DNA from: Rhodothermaceae bacterium
GTDB taxonomy: Bacteria; Bacteroidota; Rhodothermia; Rhodothermales; Bin80
NCBI GenBank assembly: GCA_009841335.1
Contig: VXLY01000078.1
Coordinates: 62,001 to 126,000 of the forward strand
Direction: 5' to 3'
DNA length: 64,000 nt
Shown: positions 9,570-19,064 of the stretch, piece by piece
How the letters are laid out: every line of letters begins with the position of its first letter
Numbering within the stretch: the stretch's first letter is position 1
Position numbers and translations under genes: made by a program
Notes under the pieces: generated by a model
What the model saw: only the letters and a program-made list of their open reading frames with translations
Databases searched by the model: none
Told to the model about the DNA's origin: nothing

Positions 9570-12137
9570 ATGAGATTGCACCGTCCAACGCCATTCATCT
9601 CCACAGTGCATCAAACCACCATGCGCATAGCTGTCTCACTGCTGATACTTTTCCTGTGCGTGAGCACAGCGGTAGCGCAGGGTCAGTCAGAATCCTTGCA
9701 GACGGGCAATAGCTCTCTTGCAGGTCCTGATGAATTTGAGATTTTGGGAATCTCGGTTGAGGGCGTGGAAACCGAGAATTTGCGCAACTTTGCTCTCAGG
9801 AGCAGCGGACTGGTCGTAGGACAGAAGATCACGCTTCCCGGGGACCCTGCGATCTCAGAAGCTATCCGCAGTATCTATAAGCTGCGAGTGTTTTCGGATG
9901 TGCGAATTGTTGAGGAGCGCCGGGCTGGAACCGGCATTTTTCTACTGATTCAGCTTACGGAAGAGCCACAACTGGCAGAATTCACTTTCTCTGGAATCAA
10001 GAAAAAGCATCGCCGTAAGCTTGAAGACGAGGTGCCTCTGTTCAAAGGAACCCGTGTTCGTCCCGCTGATCTGGAGCGTTCAAAACAGATCATCAAGGAG
10101 TATTTCGGAGAAAAGGGATACATGCTCGCCGAAGTGACGGTGAACGAAACGCCGGGCCCTGAGAACACGGTGAACCTGGATTTTGAGATTGATATAGGTG
10201 AGAAAGTTAGGATCAGAGAAGTTCTGGTTACCGGTAATGAGAATATCAGCGACCGAACAGTGCGCCGAAAGCTCAAGAAAACGAAGGCCAGGAAAGGGAT
10301 CTTCTTTTGGCGTAAAGCGCGCTTCGATCGCATGCTCTACGAAGAAGACAAGGTTAACGTCGTCAATCACTTCAACTCGAAGGGATACTACGATGCCCGG
10401 GTAGTCCGGGACTCGGTCTGGCTTGACACCTCGGGTGATAAGCCAGGTCTGGTGGTGTCTCTGGAGGTCCAAGAGGGCCCCCAATACCATGTACGCAGTA
10501 TTGAGTGGGACGGGAATACCGTCTATCCCGATGAAGTACTTTCTGGGGCTTTGGGATTAACCCCAGGAGACGTTTACAATTCGGAGCGATTAGAGCAGAA
10601 CCTGCATGGTAACAAGTCAAGCAGTGATGTTTCCAGTCTCTACATGAACCAAGGGTACATGCTATTTCGCGTGCAGCCGGAAGTTCGTGTCGTTGAGGGA
10701 GATTCGCTTGATCTGTACTACGACGTTTACGAGGGCGAAATTTTCAGTTTCGGGGAGATTTCAATCACTGGCAACGAAAAGACTAAAGAGCATGTCGTGC
10801 GTCGGGAGCTCTACACGATTCCCGGTCAGACCTATAGTCGGGAGATGGTTCAGGAAACGATCAGGCGGCTGTCTCAGCTCAATTATTTTGATCAGGAAAA
10901 GCTCGGCGCAGGTCCTTCAATCGACCTGGATCAGGAAGAAAAGGAGGTTAACCTTACCTACAATCTCGAGGAGATCGGCAGTGATCAGCTGGAGCTCAGC
11001 GGCACCTACGGGAGATTTGGCGTGATCCTGATGCTGCGTTTCGGTTTCAACAACTTCAGTGCACAGGACATCTTCAAGGGAAGGGCTTGGCGGCCTTTGC
11101 CTTCGGGGGATGGTCAGCAGTTGTCGGTTAGTCTACAGACCAGTGGTCGACAGTACCAGAGCTATTCACTGGGGTTCACGGAGCCTTGGCTGAGAGGGCG
11201 GCCAACCCCGGTGGGATTTCAGGTATCGCACTCCCGATTTACGAGCAACTTTGGTGGCTACTACGGATATGGCTACTATGGTTACGGTTCAGACTTTGAC
11301 CGTGATAACAACACCGGGTTCACGAATACATCAGCGCGCGTTTTTTATGAGCAGCGGCTACAGTGGCCGGATGACAAGTTCAGTGCCAGTACATCGCTGG
11401 GTTATCAGTTTTATTTCAACAGGGACTATACTTACGCGCTTCCGTCTGGTCAAAGTCAGCAGATTACGGTTCGCCAGGCACTCACACGGAGTTCGGTAGA
11501 TCATCCGATATTCCCGACGGCGGGATCCACATTTCTGCTCTCAGCAGAGCTGGCATTACCCATTTATGATTTTATCCAGTACCATAAGTGGAGGTTTTCC
11601 ACGAGCTGGAATATTCCTATTCTGCGGAAGTTAACTACAAGTTTTTCTGCGGACTTTGGCTATATCGGCTCGGTTACGGGGAAGGATGTCCTGTTTGAAC
11701 GTTACATCGTCGGTGGATCACCTTTTGATGTGCAAGGGTATCGGAATAATTTTGGAAAGGATATAATCTATATGCGTGGTTACCCATCCCGAGTACTTGG
11801 TCCCCGGCGGAATGGTGAGGCTGTTGGCGGCCGCGTGTTGAACAAGTTCACATCAGAGCTCAGGGTTTTAGCGATCCAGACTCCACAGATAACGGCTGCA
11901 CCGTATCTATTTATGGATGCGGCAAATACGTGGGATCAGATAGAGAGCTACAATCCGAGGCAATTTTATCGCTCCGCAGGTGTAGGAGCACGTCTGTTTC
12001 TGCCAATACTGGGCATGCTCGAAGTCGCGTACGGTTACAATTTTGACCAATTCACACCTATCAGGGGTCAGGAGTCGGAGCATGATGGCTCCAACAGGTG
12101 GTTTTTCCAGTTTACGCTTGGGCAAGGATTCAACTAG
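9570..12137 (+). CDS. bamA: Outer-membrane protein assembly factor BamA
   Basis: Central Omp85 component of the BAM complex, which inserts beta-barrels into the outer membrane. After a signal peptide (RIAVSLLILFLCVSTAVAQ) come about five POTRA domains over residues ~50-440, with repeats of the type LVTGNENISDRTVRRKLKK and SITGNEKTKEHVVRRELY. The 16-strand barrel follows, with the conserved VRGY/Y-R-G region here as VQGYRNNFGKDIIYMRG and a terminal F-rich strand (RWFFQFTLGQGFN). The length of 855 residues is on the long side but normal for Bacteroidota. The true start may be the ATG at 9621, which directly precedes the hydrophobic signal core. It is followed 9 bases later by two Skp-type chaperone genes. 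Confidence 0.96.
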   Translation: MRLHRPTPFISTVHQTTMRIAVSLLILFLCVSTAVAQGQSESLQTGNSSLAGPDEFEILGISVEGVETENLRNFALRSSGLVVGQKITLPGDPAISEAIRSIYKLRVFSDVRIVEERRAGTGIFLLIQLTEEPQLAEFTFSGIKKKHRRKLEDEVPLFKGTRVRPADLERSKQIIKEYFGEKGYMLAEVTVNETPGPENTVNLDFEIDIGEKVRIREVLVTGNENISDRTVRRKLKKTKARKGIFFWRKARFDRMLYEEDKVNVVNHFNSKGYYDARVVRDSVWLDTSGDKPGLVVSLEVQEGPQYHVRSIEWDGNTVYPDEVLSGALGLTPGDVYNSERLEQNLHGNKSSSDVSSLYMNQGYMLFRVQPEVRVVEGDSLDLYYDVYEGEIFSFGEISITGNEKTKEHVVRRELYTIPGQTYSREMVQETIRRLSQLNYFDQEKLGAGPSIDLDQEEKEVNLTYNLEEIGSDQLELSGTYGRFGVILMLRFGFNNFSAQDIFKGRAWRPLPSGDGQQLSVSLQTSGRQYQSYSLGFTEPWLRGRPTPVGFQVSHSRFTSNFGGYYGYGYYGYGSDFDRDNNTGFTNTSARVFYEQRLQWPDDKFSASTSLGYQFYFNRDYTYALPSGQSQQITVRQALTRSSVDHPIFPTAGSTFLLSAELALPIYDFIQYHKWRFSTSWNIPILRKLTTSFSADFGYIGSVTGKDVLFERYIVGGSPFDVQGYRNNFGKDIIYMRGYPSRVLGPRRNGEAVGGRVLNKFTSELRVLAIQTPQITAAPYLFMDAANTWDQIESYNPRQFYRSAGVGARLFLPILGMLEVAYGYNFDQFTPIRGQESEHDGSNRWFFQFTLGQGFN

Positions 12138-12146
12138 CATACCCGG

Positions 12147-12683
12147 ATGAAAAAGTTTTTTGGCCTGGGGGTGGTCTTTATATTGATGAGTTCCCCCACA
12201 TTGGCGCAGCATAAGATTGCCTATATTGACTCAGACAGGATTTACCAGAATTATCCAGAGTTTACCACCGCGCAGCAGTCCTTGGACCGACTTGCCCAGC
12301 AGTGGGAGCAGGATCTCGCTGAGCGTCAGGCGGCCCTGGATGAAATGTTCAAAGAGTATCAGGCGCGTGAATTGCTCTATACATCGGAATCTCGTCAGGA
12401 AAAACAGAACGAGATTATTGCGGCGGAAGAAGAGCTTGAACGAATGCGGATGCAGTATTTTGGACCAGAAGGTCAGTTATTTCATCAGCAGGAACAAATT
12501 CTGCGTCCAATTCAGGAACGAGTATTGACGGTTATTCAGGAGGTGGCCGAGGGCGAGGGATACGATTATGTGTTTGATCGCAACGGCGACTTTGTCTTTC
12601 TTTATGCCAACGAGAGTCTCAATATCACGGACCTAGTCCTTGAGGAATTGGGCGTTGACATTACACGTATCATCGGGCAATAG
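12147..12683 (+). CDS. OmpH/Skp-family periplasmic chaperone (copy 1)
   Basis: A 178-residue Skp/OmpH-like chaperone that holds unfolded outer-membrane proteins in the periplasm. It has a signal peptide (FFGLGVVFILMSSPTLAQ), the family opening HKIAYIDSDRIYQNYPEF, and a long charged coiled coil (EQDLAERQAALDEMFKEYQ onward). The C-terminal part returns to the core domain (EGYDYVFDRNGDFVFLYANE), ending in LGVDI. It lies 9 bases after bamA and 32 bases before a second copy, so the three genes are almost certainly one operon serving barrel assembly. Confidence 0.92.
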   Translation: MKKFFGLGVVFILMSSPTLAQHKIAYIDSDRIYQNYPEFTTAQQSLDRLAQQWEQDLAERQAALDEMFKEYQARELLYTSESRQEKQNEIIAAEEELERMRMQYFGPEGQLFHQQEQILRPIQERVLTVIQEVAEGEGYDYVFDRNGDFVFLYANESLNITDLVLEELGVDITRIIGQ

Positions 12684-12715
12684 CCTGCGATAAATATTTC
12701 AATTCAATTATTCTC

Positions 12716-13303
12716 ATGCGACTATATTCGCTTAAACGCAGCGCAGGTTATCTCGCGGCTGTGTTATTACTTGGTTTTGTAGCTGCTGCTCAAGCACAAC
12801 AGCTGCCCCCATTGCGCATTGGATATACGGATCACGAGGTTCTAATATCCAATATGCCCCAAACTCGCACGATACAAGAGGAACTGCAAGCCGAAGTGGA
12901 AAGCGGTCAGCGGATTCTTCAAAGCATGCAGGAGGACTATGCGGGAAAGTTAGAGCGGTATCAGACACAGCGGAGTTTGTTATCAGAGGAAGCTCGGCAA
13001 AGGCGTGAGGAGGAGCTGTTATCGCTTCAGCAAGAGCTCCAGGAAAAAGCGGCGGAGTTAGAACAGGAGCTTGTGCAGCGCGAGATAGACTTGTTCAGTC
13101 CGATTTACGCGCTTGTAGATGAGGCAATCAGAACGGTTGCAACCGAGCGGGGGCTTGATTTGGTTTTGCGCACCCAGGCAGGACCGGCACAGCCTATTTT
13201 ACTTTACGCAAACGAGGATAGGATCGTAGACATTACGTTGGATGTTGCGCGCGAGCTTGGAATTGATGTTGATGCCGCGATGCAGTCTGCCTCTGATAAC
13301 TAG
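12716..13303 (+). CDS. OmpH/Skp-family periplasmic chaperone (copy 2)
   Basis: A second Skp/OmpH protein of 195 residues. It has a signal peptide ([18 protein letters not shown]), the core opening [19 protein letters not shown], a long glutamate/glutamine-rich coiled coil (~50-130), and the closing block [10 protein letters not shown] then [21 protein letters not shown]. It clearly shares a fold and ending with the copy just upstream, but it has a longer coiled coil and has diverged throughout. Tandem copies are common in Bacteroidota; they may form mixed trimers or handle different clients. Confidence 0.92.
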   Translation: MRLYSLKRSAGYLAAVLLLGFVAAAQAQQLPPLRIGYTDHEVLISNMPQTRTIQEELQAEVESGQRILQSMQEDYAGKLERYQTQRSLLSEEARQRREEELLSLQQELQEKAAELEQELVQREIDLFSPIYALVDEAIRTVATERGLDLVLRTQAGPAQPILLYANEDRIVDITLDVARELGIDVDAAMQSASDN

Positions 13304-13356
13304 AGTACACGAACACGGCAGCTTCTAGTACACAGGGCCACAGTTCGTTGGTGTCA

Positions 13357-14181
13357 ATGGAAGGTGTAAGGCGAGTCACTACACAGACGCTTCGGCAGAT
13401 GAAGACCGCCGGTACGCCAATTGCGATGCTGACGGCCTATGACTACACCATGGCCCGGATCCTGGATCGTGCGGGCATAGATGTAATCCTTGTAGGGGAT
13501 TCCGCTTCCAATGTTATTGCAGGGCACGAAACGACCCTGCCAATAACGCTGGAGCAAATGATATATCATGCTCAGTGCGTAGTTCGAGGTGTGACGCGGG
13601 CGCTTGTGATTGTAGATCTACCCTTTGGTACCTATCAAGGTAACAGCAAGGAAGCTTTGGTCTCCTCCATTCGTGTTATGAAGGAGACAGGAGCACACGC
13701 GATCAAGTTAGAGGGAGGTACTGCGGTTCTTCCTGCAGTGGACCGTATACTACAAGCCGGAATCCCGGTCATGGGCCATTTAGGTCTTACTCCTCAGAGT
13801 ATCTATAAATTTGGCACATATAAGGTGAGGGCCCAGGACAAAGAAGAATCGGATCAGTTGCGGAAAGATGCACTGGAACTTGAGAGGGCAGGTTGCTTCG
13901 CGATCGTACTCGAGAAGATTCCTACCCAACTGTCTGCGGAGGTCTCTGAATCACTTACTATTCCAACGATTGGTATAGGCGCAGGTAATGTTTGTGATGG
14001 TCAGGTACTGGTGATTAACGATGCATTAGGGCTGACCACTGACTTTCATCCTCGGTTTGTACGACATTACGCCAAACTGGCTGAATTAACTTCGCAGGCC
14101 GTTAAGGATTATGTTAGGGACGTACGAACTCGTGATTTTCCTACAGCCGAAGAGAGCTACTGGGTAGATGGTGGATCTTGA
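13357..14181 (+). CDS. panB: 3-methyl-2-oxobutanoate hydroxymethyltransferase
   Basis: First committed step of pantothenate (coenzyme A) synthesis: ketoisovalerate plus methylene-tetrahydrofolate to ketopantoate, in the cytoplasm. The metal and substrate sites are visible in [69 protein letters not shown] and [17 protein letters not shown] chose the ATG at 13357; an in-frame TTG at 13348 would add three residues. The 3' end overlaps the surE start by 14 bases, which indicates coupled translation. Confidence 0.96.
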   Translation: MEGVRRVTTQTLRQMKTAGTPIAMLTAYDYTMARILDRAGIDVILVGDSASNVIAGHETTLPITLEQMIYHAQCVVRGVTRALVIVDLPFGTYQGNSKEALVSSIRVMKETGAHAIKLEGGTAVLPAVDRILQAGIPVMGHLGLTPQSIYKFGTYKVRAQDKEESDQLRKDALELERAGCFAIVLEKIPTQLSAEVSESLTIPTIGIGAGNVCDGQVLVINDALGLTTDFHPRFVRHYAKLAELTSQAVKDYVRDVRTRDFPTAEESYWVDGGS

Positions 14182-15007
14182 AAAGGGCAAAGGCAATGAC
14201 AGACAATTTCGCCGGCGCCCGCTGATTCTAGTTACGAACGATGACGGTATTATGTCTCCTGGGATTCGAGAGCTCACGAGGGCTCTGGTCAAGCTAGGAG
14301 ATGTTGTGGTCATAGCCCCGGCAGGTGAGCAAAGTGCAGTAGCGCACTCTATCACGCTGGATGATCCAATCCGGGCCAAGAGCTGGAGATTCGGCGAAGA
14401 TCTGGATCATGTGAGAGCTTTAGCTATAGATGGCACACCTTGTGACTGTATTAAACTGGCGTTACATCAGTTGCTTCATCGCTTACCGGACCTGGTCGTA
14501 AGCGGGATAAACAGGGGGTCAAATACAGCGATCAATGTCATATACTCCGGCACGATAAGTGCGGCAACCGAATCGTCGATATACGGCATTGATTCAATCG
14601 CTGTAAGTCTAGACTCGAAGGAACCAGATGCTGATTATCGTCCGGCCGCCAAGTACGCTGGTATGATAGCACAGAAAGTACTCAGAAGTCATCTGCCCAG
14701 GGGGGTTCTTCTCAGTGTAAATGTGCCTATGATCCCAGAGGACGAAATCAAGGGGATCGTAGTGACTCGTCAGGCCAGATCCAGGTGGCAAGAGGGGTTT
14801 CTTGAGCGTATCGATCCAGCTAACAGGGCCTATTACTGGTATCGTGGAACGCTGAACATATTGGATGAGGGCGCAGATACGGACATCCACGTACTGGAGA
14901 ATGGCTATGTTTCAATCACACCATTACAGCATGACCGAACGGCTTACGGGTGTCTAGAGGTATTGAGCACTTGGAGTTGGAAGGATGGTCAACTAAGTAG
15001 TGATTAG
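14168..15007 (+). CDS. surE: 5'/3'-nucleotidase SurE
   Basis: A metal-dependent phosphatase acting on nucleoside monophosphates and short polyphosphates, linked to stationary-phase survival. The signature [15 protein letters not shown] gives the two metal-binding Asp residues. The block [14 protein letters not shown] follows, then [11 protein letters not shown] and [20 protein letters not shown], the Asn-containing active-site loop. The length of 279 residues is normal. The ~18-residue N-terminal extension before the first strand is slightly long and overlaps panB, so the true start may be a little later. A perfect palindrome covers the stop codon. Confidence 0.95.
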   Translation: MVDLEKGKGNDRQFRRRPLILVTNDDGIMSPGIRELTRALVKLGDVVVIAPAGEQSAVAHSITLDDPIRAKSWRFGEDLDHVRALAIDGTPCDCIKLALHQLLHRLPDLVVSGINRGSNTAINVIYSGTISAATESSIYGIDSIAVSLDSKEPDADYRPAAKYAGMIAQKVLRSHLPRGVLLSVNVPMIPEDEIKGIVVTRQARSRWQEGFLERIDPANRAYYWYRGTLNILDEGADTDIHVLENGYVSITPLQHDRTAYGCLEVLSTWSWKDGQLSSD

Positions 15008-15027
15008 CTTGCGTTTAAACGCAAGCT
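15006..15027. repeat. Perfect 22-bp palindrome at the end of surE
   Basis: AGCTTGCGTTT is followed at once by its exact reverse complement. As RNA it would give an 8-9 bp stem closed by a TTTAAA centre. It includes the last two bases of the surE stop codon. There is no T-run after it (GGGAAACATA follows), so it may be a factor-dependent terminator or mRNA-end stabiliser, or a protein-binding site for the SulP promoter downstream. What is seen is the symmetry only; the role is inferred. Confidence 0.6.
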
Positions 15028-15179
15028 GGGAAACATAATCGCCGAGAAGGAGTCCGTTGTTAGGATATGCGGAGGGACTACAGCTGAACTTTTCCCCTGG
15101 TAGTTCCAGAATCTGAGGTTTTCAGCGTGCATTTTCTTCTTTTCTTGGGGCTTCCGCGCATCAGTGAGGTGGCTGGTAC

Positions 15180-16841
15180 ATGACAAAGAGCGGGTTTTCA
15201 ATTAACTACAATCTGACTGCGCTCCGCGGCGATTTCTTCGGCGGTCTGACAGGCATGGTGATCACGTTGCCTGTAGCCCTTGGATTTGGTATCGCTTCCG
15301 GTATGGGCGCGGCAGCCGGATTGTATAGCGCCATCGCAGTGGGATTTTTCGCGGCGGTCTTCGGGGGCACGCGCGCCCAGATCTCCGGTCCCACCGCACC
15401 GATGACGGTGGCCATGGCGGCAATTCTGACCAACCACGCCGACAGTCTTGCGGAAGCGTTGATGATCGTGGTCATAGCCGGCGTATTGCAGATCTTGCTG
15501 GGCGTGTCCAGAATATGTCGCTTTGTAGCGTATACGCCTCACGCAGTCATTGTCGGCTTTATGTCGGGCATCGGATTGGTTATCGTTCTGATGCAGTCAA
15601 TTCCTTTATTGGGCGCTCCTGCTACGTCGGGCGGCCCAGTTGGGGCCATGCAGGCGCTGCCGACAGCCATCGGTAGCATGAATATGTCCGCGCTCGTGAT
15701 TGGCGCCATTACGATTGCAACAGGGTTTCTATGGAGTTCGCGATTTTCTCGGATCATACCTGGCCCCCTCGCAGCTTTGCTTGTTGGGACCGCCGTCGCT
15801 TTAATTTGGCAAGCCGAGGTCCCCATAGTTGGGGCAATCCCGCGTGGCCTGCCTAACTTGCATATAGGAGAATTTTCGGTTGATTTTCTGCTCTTCAGCA
15901 TAAAACCGGCACTTGTACTTGCATTGCTCGGGGCCATAGACAGTCTGCTTACATCAATAGTGGCAGATTCTTTGACAGGCAGTCAGCATGACCCGAACAA
16001 AGAAATGGTCGGACAAGGGATCGGCAACATGGTCGCCGGATTGTTTGGCGCATTACCTGGCGCAGGAACTACCATGACCACGGTCACCAATATCCGCTCA
16101 GGAGGTCGCACTCCGGTAGCCGGTGCGCTGTGTGCTGTCATTATTCTTGCGGTTGGTTTGGGGTTGGCCCCGCTGGTAGAACCCATTCCCTTGGCGGTGG
16201 TGGCAGGCGTGCTAATAAAAGTCGGCTGGGACATTGTAGACTGGAAGATTCTGCTTCGGATACCTAAACTGAGCCGAGCGTATCTGGCCGTCATGCTGTC
16301 GGTACTGTGTCTGACCGTGTTTGTTGACCTGATTATGGCGGTATCTATCGGTCTGATTCTGGGTGGCATGGCTCATGCCCGCAAACTCGAGCGACTCGAG
16401 CTGGATAACCTGAAGTCGGTGCCCATTTTGGACAGGCGTTTGTTCAAGGGTATAGTGGACACCGAAAACATTGATCAGCTAGCGGCGCGCGTCGGATTAG
16501 TAACTTTGACTGGAACGCTCACGTTCGCCTCCTCACACAAATTGGTCAGCGTTATCGGGCTGGACATTAAAGAGCACGAAGCCGTGGTGTTTGACTTTTC
16601 TGATGTGATCCACATAGATGCAAGCGCCGCTGCAGTGTTCAGCCAACTTCTTGACATAGCTGCGGAAGCTGGCACCGCGTGCATAGTAACCAGCCTTACA
16701 GACGAGGTGTCCTCCACATTGCGCAATTTCGATTCTCTTCGTCGCGTGCCTAATGACCGAGTTGTAAGTACGGTTGAGATGGGGATGCAATTGGCCAGAG
16801 AATGCGTTGGTCCTCCGGCACCGGTAGCTCACAGTATATAG
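15180..16841 (+). CDS. SulP-family anion transporter with C-terminal STAS domain
   Basis: A 553-residue inner-membrane transporter of the SLC26/SulP family, which moves sulfate, bicarbonate or related anions. Residues ~15-400 are hydrophobic helices with family blocks: GLTGMVITLPVALGFGIASG, the GPTAPM motif in QISGPTAPMTVAMAA, AIDSLLTSIVADSLTG, and GQGIGNMVAGLFGALPGAG. Residues ~435-545 form a STAS domain (VTLTGTLTFASSHKL, VFDFSDVIHIDASAAAVF). The substrate is not readable; the block order resembles bicarbonate/sulfate types. It stands alone after 172 non-coding bases. Its DNA, and that of the next two genes, looks more GC-rich than the flanks by eye. Confidence 0.92.
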   Translation: MTKSGFSINYNLTALRGDFFGGLTGMVITLPVALGFGIASGMGAAAGLYSAIAVGFFAAVFGGTRAQISGPTAPMTVAMAAILTNHADSLAEALMIVVIAGVLQILLGVSRICRFVAYTPHAVIVGFMSGIGLVIVLMQSIPLLGAPATSGGPVGAMQALPTAIGSMNMSALVIGAITIATGFLWSSRFSRIIPGPLAALLVGTAVALIWQAEVPIVGAIPRGLPNLHIGEFSVDFLLFSIKPALVLALLGAIDSLLTSIVADSLTGSQHDPNKEMVGQGIGNMVAGLFGALPGAGTTMTTVTNIRSGGRTPVAGALCAVIILAVGLGLAPLVEPIPLAVVAGVLIKVGWDIVDWKILLRIPKLSRAYLAVMLSVLCLTVFVDLIMAVSIGLILGGMAHARKLERLELDNLKSVPILDRRLFKGIVDTENIDQLAARVGLVTLTGTLTFASSHKLVSVIGLDIKEHEAVVFDFSDVIHIDASAAAVFSQLLDIAAEAGTACIVTSLTDEVSSTLRNFDSLRRVPNDRVVSTVEMGMQLARECVGPPAPVAHSI

Positions 16842-16919
16842 ATTGACTGATCGTCCCCATTGGCTTACCGAACAAATTATGTGTGATTGCGGTAGCACCG
16901 AAATGCGTTCTCCGTTTCT

Positions 16920-19064
16920 ATGACCATGAAATTCGGGCTGGTTTGGGCCGCGGTGTGCGGCATGTTTATCTGCAGCTCGTCAACTTATGGGCAATCAGAC
17001 GACCCCAGTCCGTTTAGTGAAGCCGCTTTAGCGGGTGAATTCGAATGGATTGCACCGGGTACCCCGTTTACGGTGGGGCTGACACTGAGGTTAGACGAGG
17101 AATGGCATAGCTACTGGATCAATCCGGGGGATGTAGGCGAGCCTGTCACACTCACCTGGGATTTGCCTGCAGGGTTTAGTGCAGGTCCAATCCAGTGGCC
17201 GTATCCAGAAAAAATTGATGCTGAACCGCTGCGATCGTACGGGTACTCAAATGCCGTAACCTTTTTGGTTACGATCACGCCGCCTGACGAGGTACCTGAA
17301 TCCCCTGTAACGCTATCCGCGACAGCCGACTGGTTGATCTGCAAAGATGTTTGTCTCTTTGCGCAAGAGACTGTTGCCCTATCGCTGCCTGTTCGCGAAG
17401 CCTTGCCTACCCCCGGGCCATATTTTGAGGAAATTGCTGTTGCACGGGCCAAATTGCCTGTCAAGGATCCGGCCTGGACTTTCGAGGCCAGTCATTATTC
17501 AAATTCCTTCGCCTTGCGTGTGTCGCCTCCAACAGATGCAGCACCAGACTTGGAGGGAGCCTACTTTTTTCCTGCGCATCTTATGCTACTGGAGCACGCG
17601 GTGGATCAGCCTATTAGTCAAGATGGCGATGCTTTCGTATTTGCGCTGCAGCAGTCTGAATATGCAACAGAACTGCCAGATAGACTGCAAGGGGTCTTGG
17701 TTGCGGGCGAGGGGCAATATTTCGACACAGCGCGGACAGTAAGGGCGCTTGAGATTGATGTGCCGCTGCGTACGGAGGCTGATCAAAATACCAGCAGCAC
17801 CCTGCCCATTCTGATTTTGTTTGCGCTGGTCGGGGGTCTGTTGTTAAATCTGATGCCCTGCGTATTCCCGGTGCTGTCCATCAAACTGCTGAGCTTTGCG
17901 CAGCACAATAAACTTGATAGTGCAACCCGCACATGGCACGGTGTAGCGTTCGCTGCGGGCGTTGTTGTTTCATTTTTGGTGTTGGCCGGGCTGCTTTTTG
18001 CACTGCGCGCTGCCGGCAGCCAAATTGGTTGGGGTTTCCAGCTTCAATCGCCGCTTTTTGTAGCGAGCATGGCATTTTTGTTTTTGGCCATTGGCCTCAA
18101 CCTGTTCGGGGTATTCGATATTCGGGGCTTCACTTTTACGGGCTTAAACAAATCTGGCGCTTCACACTCGCTGACGCGGTCTTGTCTGGACGGCGCATTG
18201 GCCACGCTGGTTGCAACACCGTGCACTGCACCGTTCATGGGTGCGGCTCTTGGTGCGGCTGTAGTGCTTCCGACAACTCAGGCTTTGGCCATCTTTGTCG
18301 CCCTCGGACTAGGCATGGCAGCGCCGTATGTGATTTTGTCAACTTTCCCGGTGCTGTTTAACAAACTCCCGCGACCGGGACAGTGGATGGAGACGCTCAA
18401 GCATGTTTTGGCTTTTCCAATGCTGGGCACGACCGTTTGGTTGGCGTGGGTGTTCGGCAATCAGGCAGGCGTCAACGGACTCAGTCTTTTGCTGTTGGGG
18501 CTGCTTCTGTTCGCAGTTGCTGCGTGGATTGTAGGGCGCTGGCCATCTGTACAGGTGACCTCCACCGTACGGATCGTTACGCGTGGTATAGCCCTAATTA
18601 TGACGTGCATGGGGATATGGTTCGCTTATCAGGGTGCTCAGCAGGAAAGTGTGTCACATGCTGACGCGACCTCAGATGGTCTATGGTCTGCCTATTCGAC
18701 AGAACAGGTTCAGCAGCTCAGCCGCGAAGGACGTCCGGTGTTTGTGGATTTTACCGCTGCATGGTGTCTGACCTGCCAAGTGAACAAGAAAACTACACTT
18801 TCCAGCAGCACACTATTATCCGCCTTCGCCGAAAAGGATGTAGTATTAATGAGGGCTGACTGGACCAGCCGTAACGCAGAAATCACGCGCGCCTTGGAGT
18901 CTCATGGACGCAGTGGTGTGCCGCTTTATGTGCTTTACCTTGGAAACAACGATCCCCCTGTGTTGTTACCTGAGGTGCTTACTGAGTCCATTGTCATGGA
19001 CGCGTTAACCTTGCTTCCAAATCGCGCTGAATTACTTAAAACAACAATTTCAACGGACACATGA
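16920..19064 (+). CDS. DsbD-like thiol:disulfide interchange protein
   Basis: A 714-residue inner-membrane protein that carries reducing power from cytoplasmic thioredoxin to the periplasm. It has a signal peptide (WAAVCGMFICSSSTYGQ), then a DsbD/ScsB-type periplasmic domain (residues ~30-290) with the Cys pair in WLICKDVCLFAQE. A multi-helix DsbD core follows, with the membrane cysteines in LMPCVFPVLSIK (C314) and ATPCTAPFMGAALG (C435). The C-terminal thioredoxin domain has the CxxC motif WCLTC (C616, C619). The three-domain order is complete. Its stop overlaps the start of the redoxin gene, so the downstream protein is a likely electron acceptor. Confidence 0.93.
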   Translation: MTMKFGLVWAAVCGMFICSSSTYGQSDDPSPFSEAALAGEFEWIAPGTPFTVGLTLRLDEEWHSYWINPGDVGEPVTLTWDLPAGFSAGPIQWPYPEKIDAEPLRSYGYSNAVTFLVTITPPDEVPESPVTLSATADWLICKDVCLFAQETVALSLPVREALPTPGPYFEEIAVARAKLPVKDPAWTFEASHYSNSFALRVSPPTDAAPDLEGAYFFPAHLMLLEHAVDQPISQDGDAFVFALQQSEYATELPDRLQGVLVAGEGQYFDTARTVRALEIDVPLRTEADQNTSSTLPILILFALVGGLLLNLMPCVFPVLSIKLLSFAQHNKLDSATRTWHGVAFAAGVVVSFLVLAGLLFALRAAGSQIGWGFQLQSPLFVASMAFLFLAIGLNLFGVFDIRGFTFTGLNKSGASHSLTRSCLDGALATLVATPCTAPFMGAALGAAVVLPTTQALAIFVALGLGMAAPYVILSTFPVLFNKLPRPGQWMETLKHVLAFPMLGTTVWLAWVFGNQAGVNGLSLLLLGLLLFAVAAWIVGRWPSVQVTSTVRIVTRGIALIMTCMGIWFAYQGAQQESVSHADATSDGLWSAYSTEQVQQLSREGRPVFVDFTAAWCLTCQVNKKTTLSSSTLLSAFAEKDVVLMRADWTSRNAEITRALESHGRSGVPLYVLYLGNNDPPVLLPEVLTESIVMDALTLLPNRAELLKTTISTDT

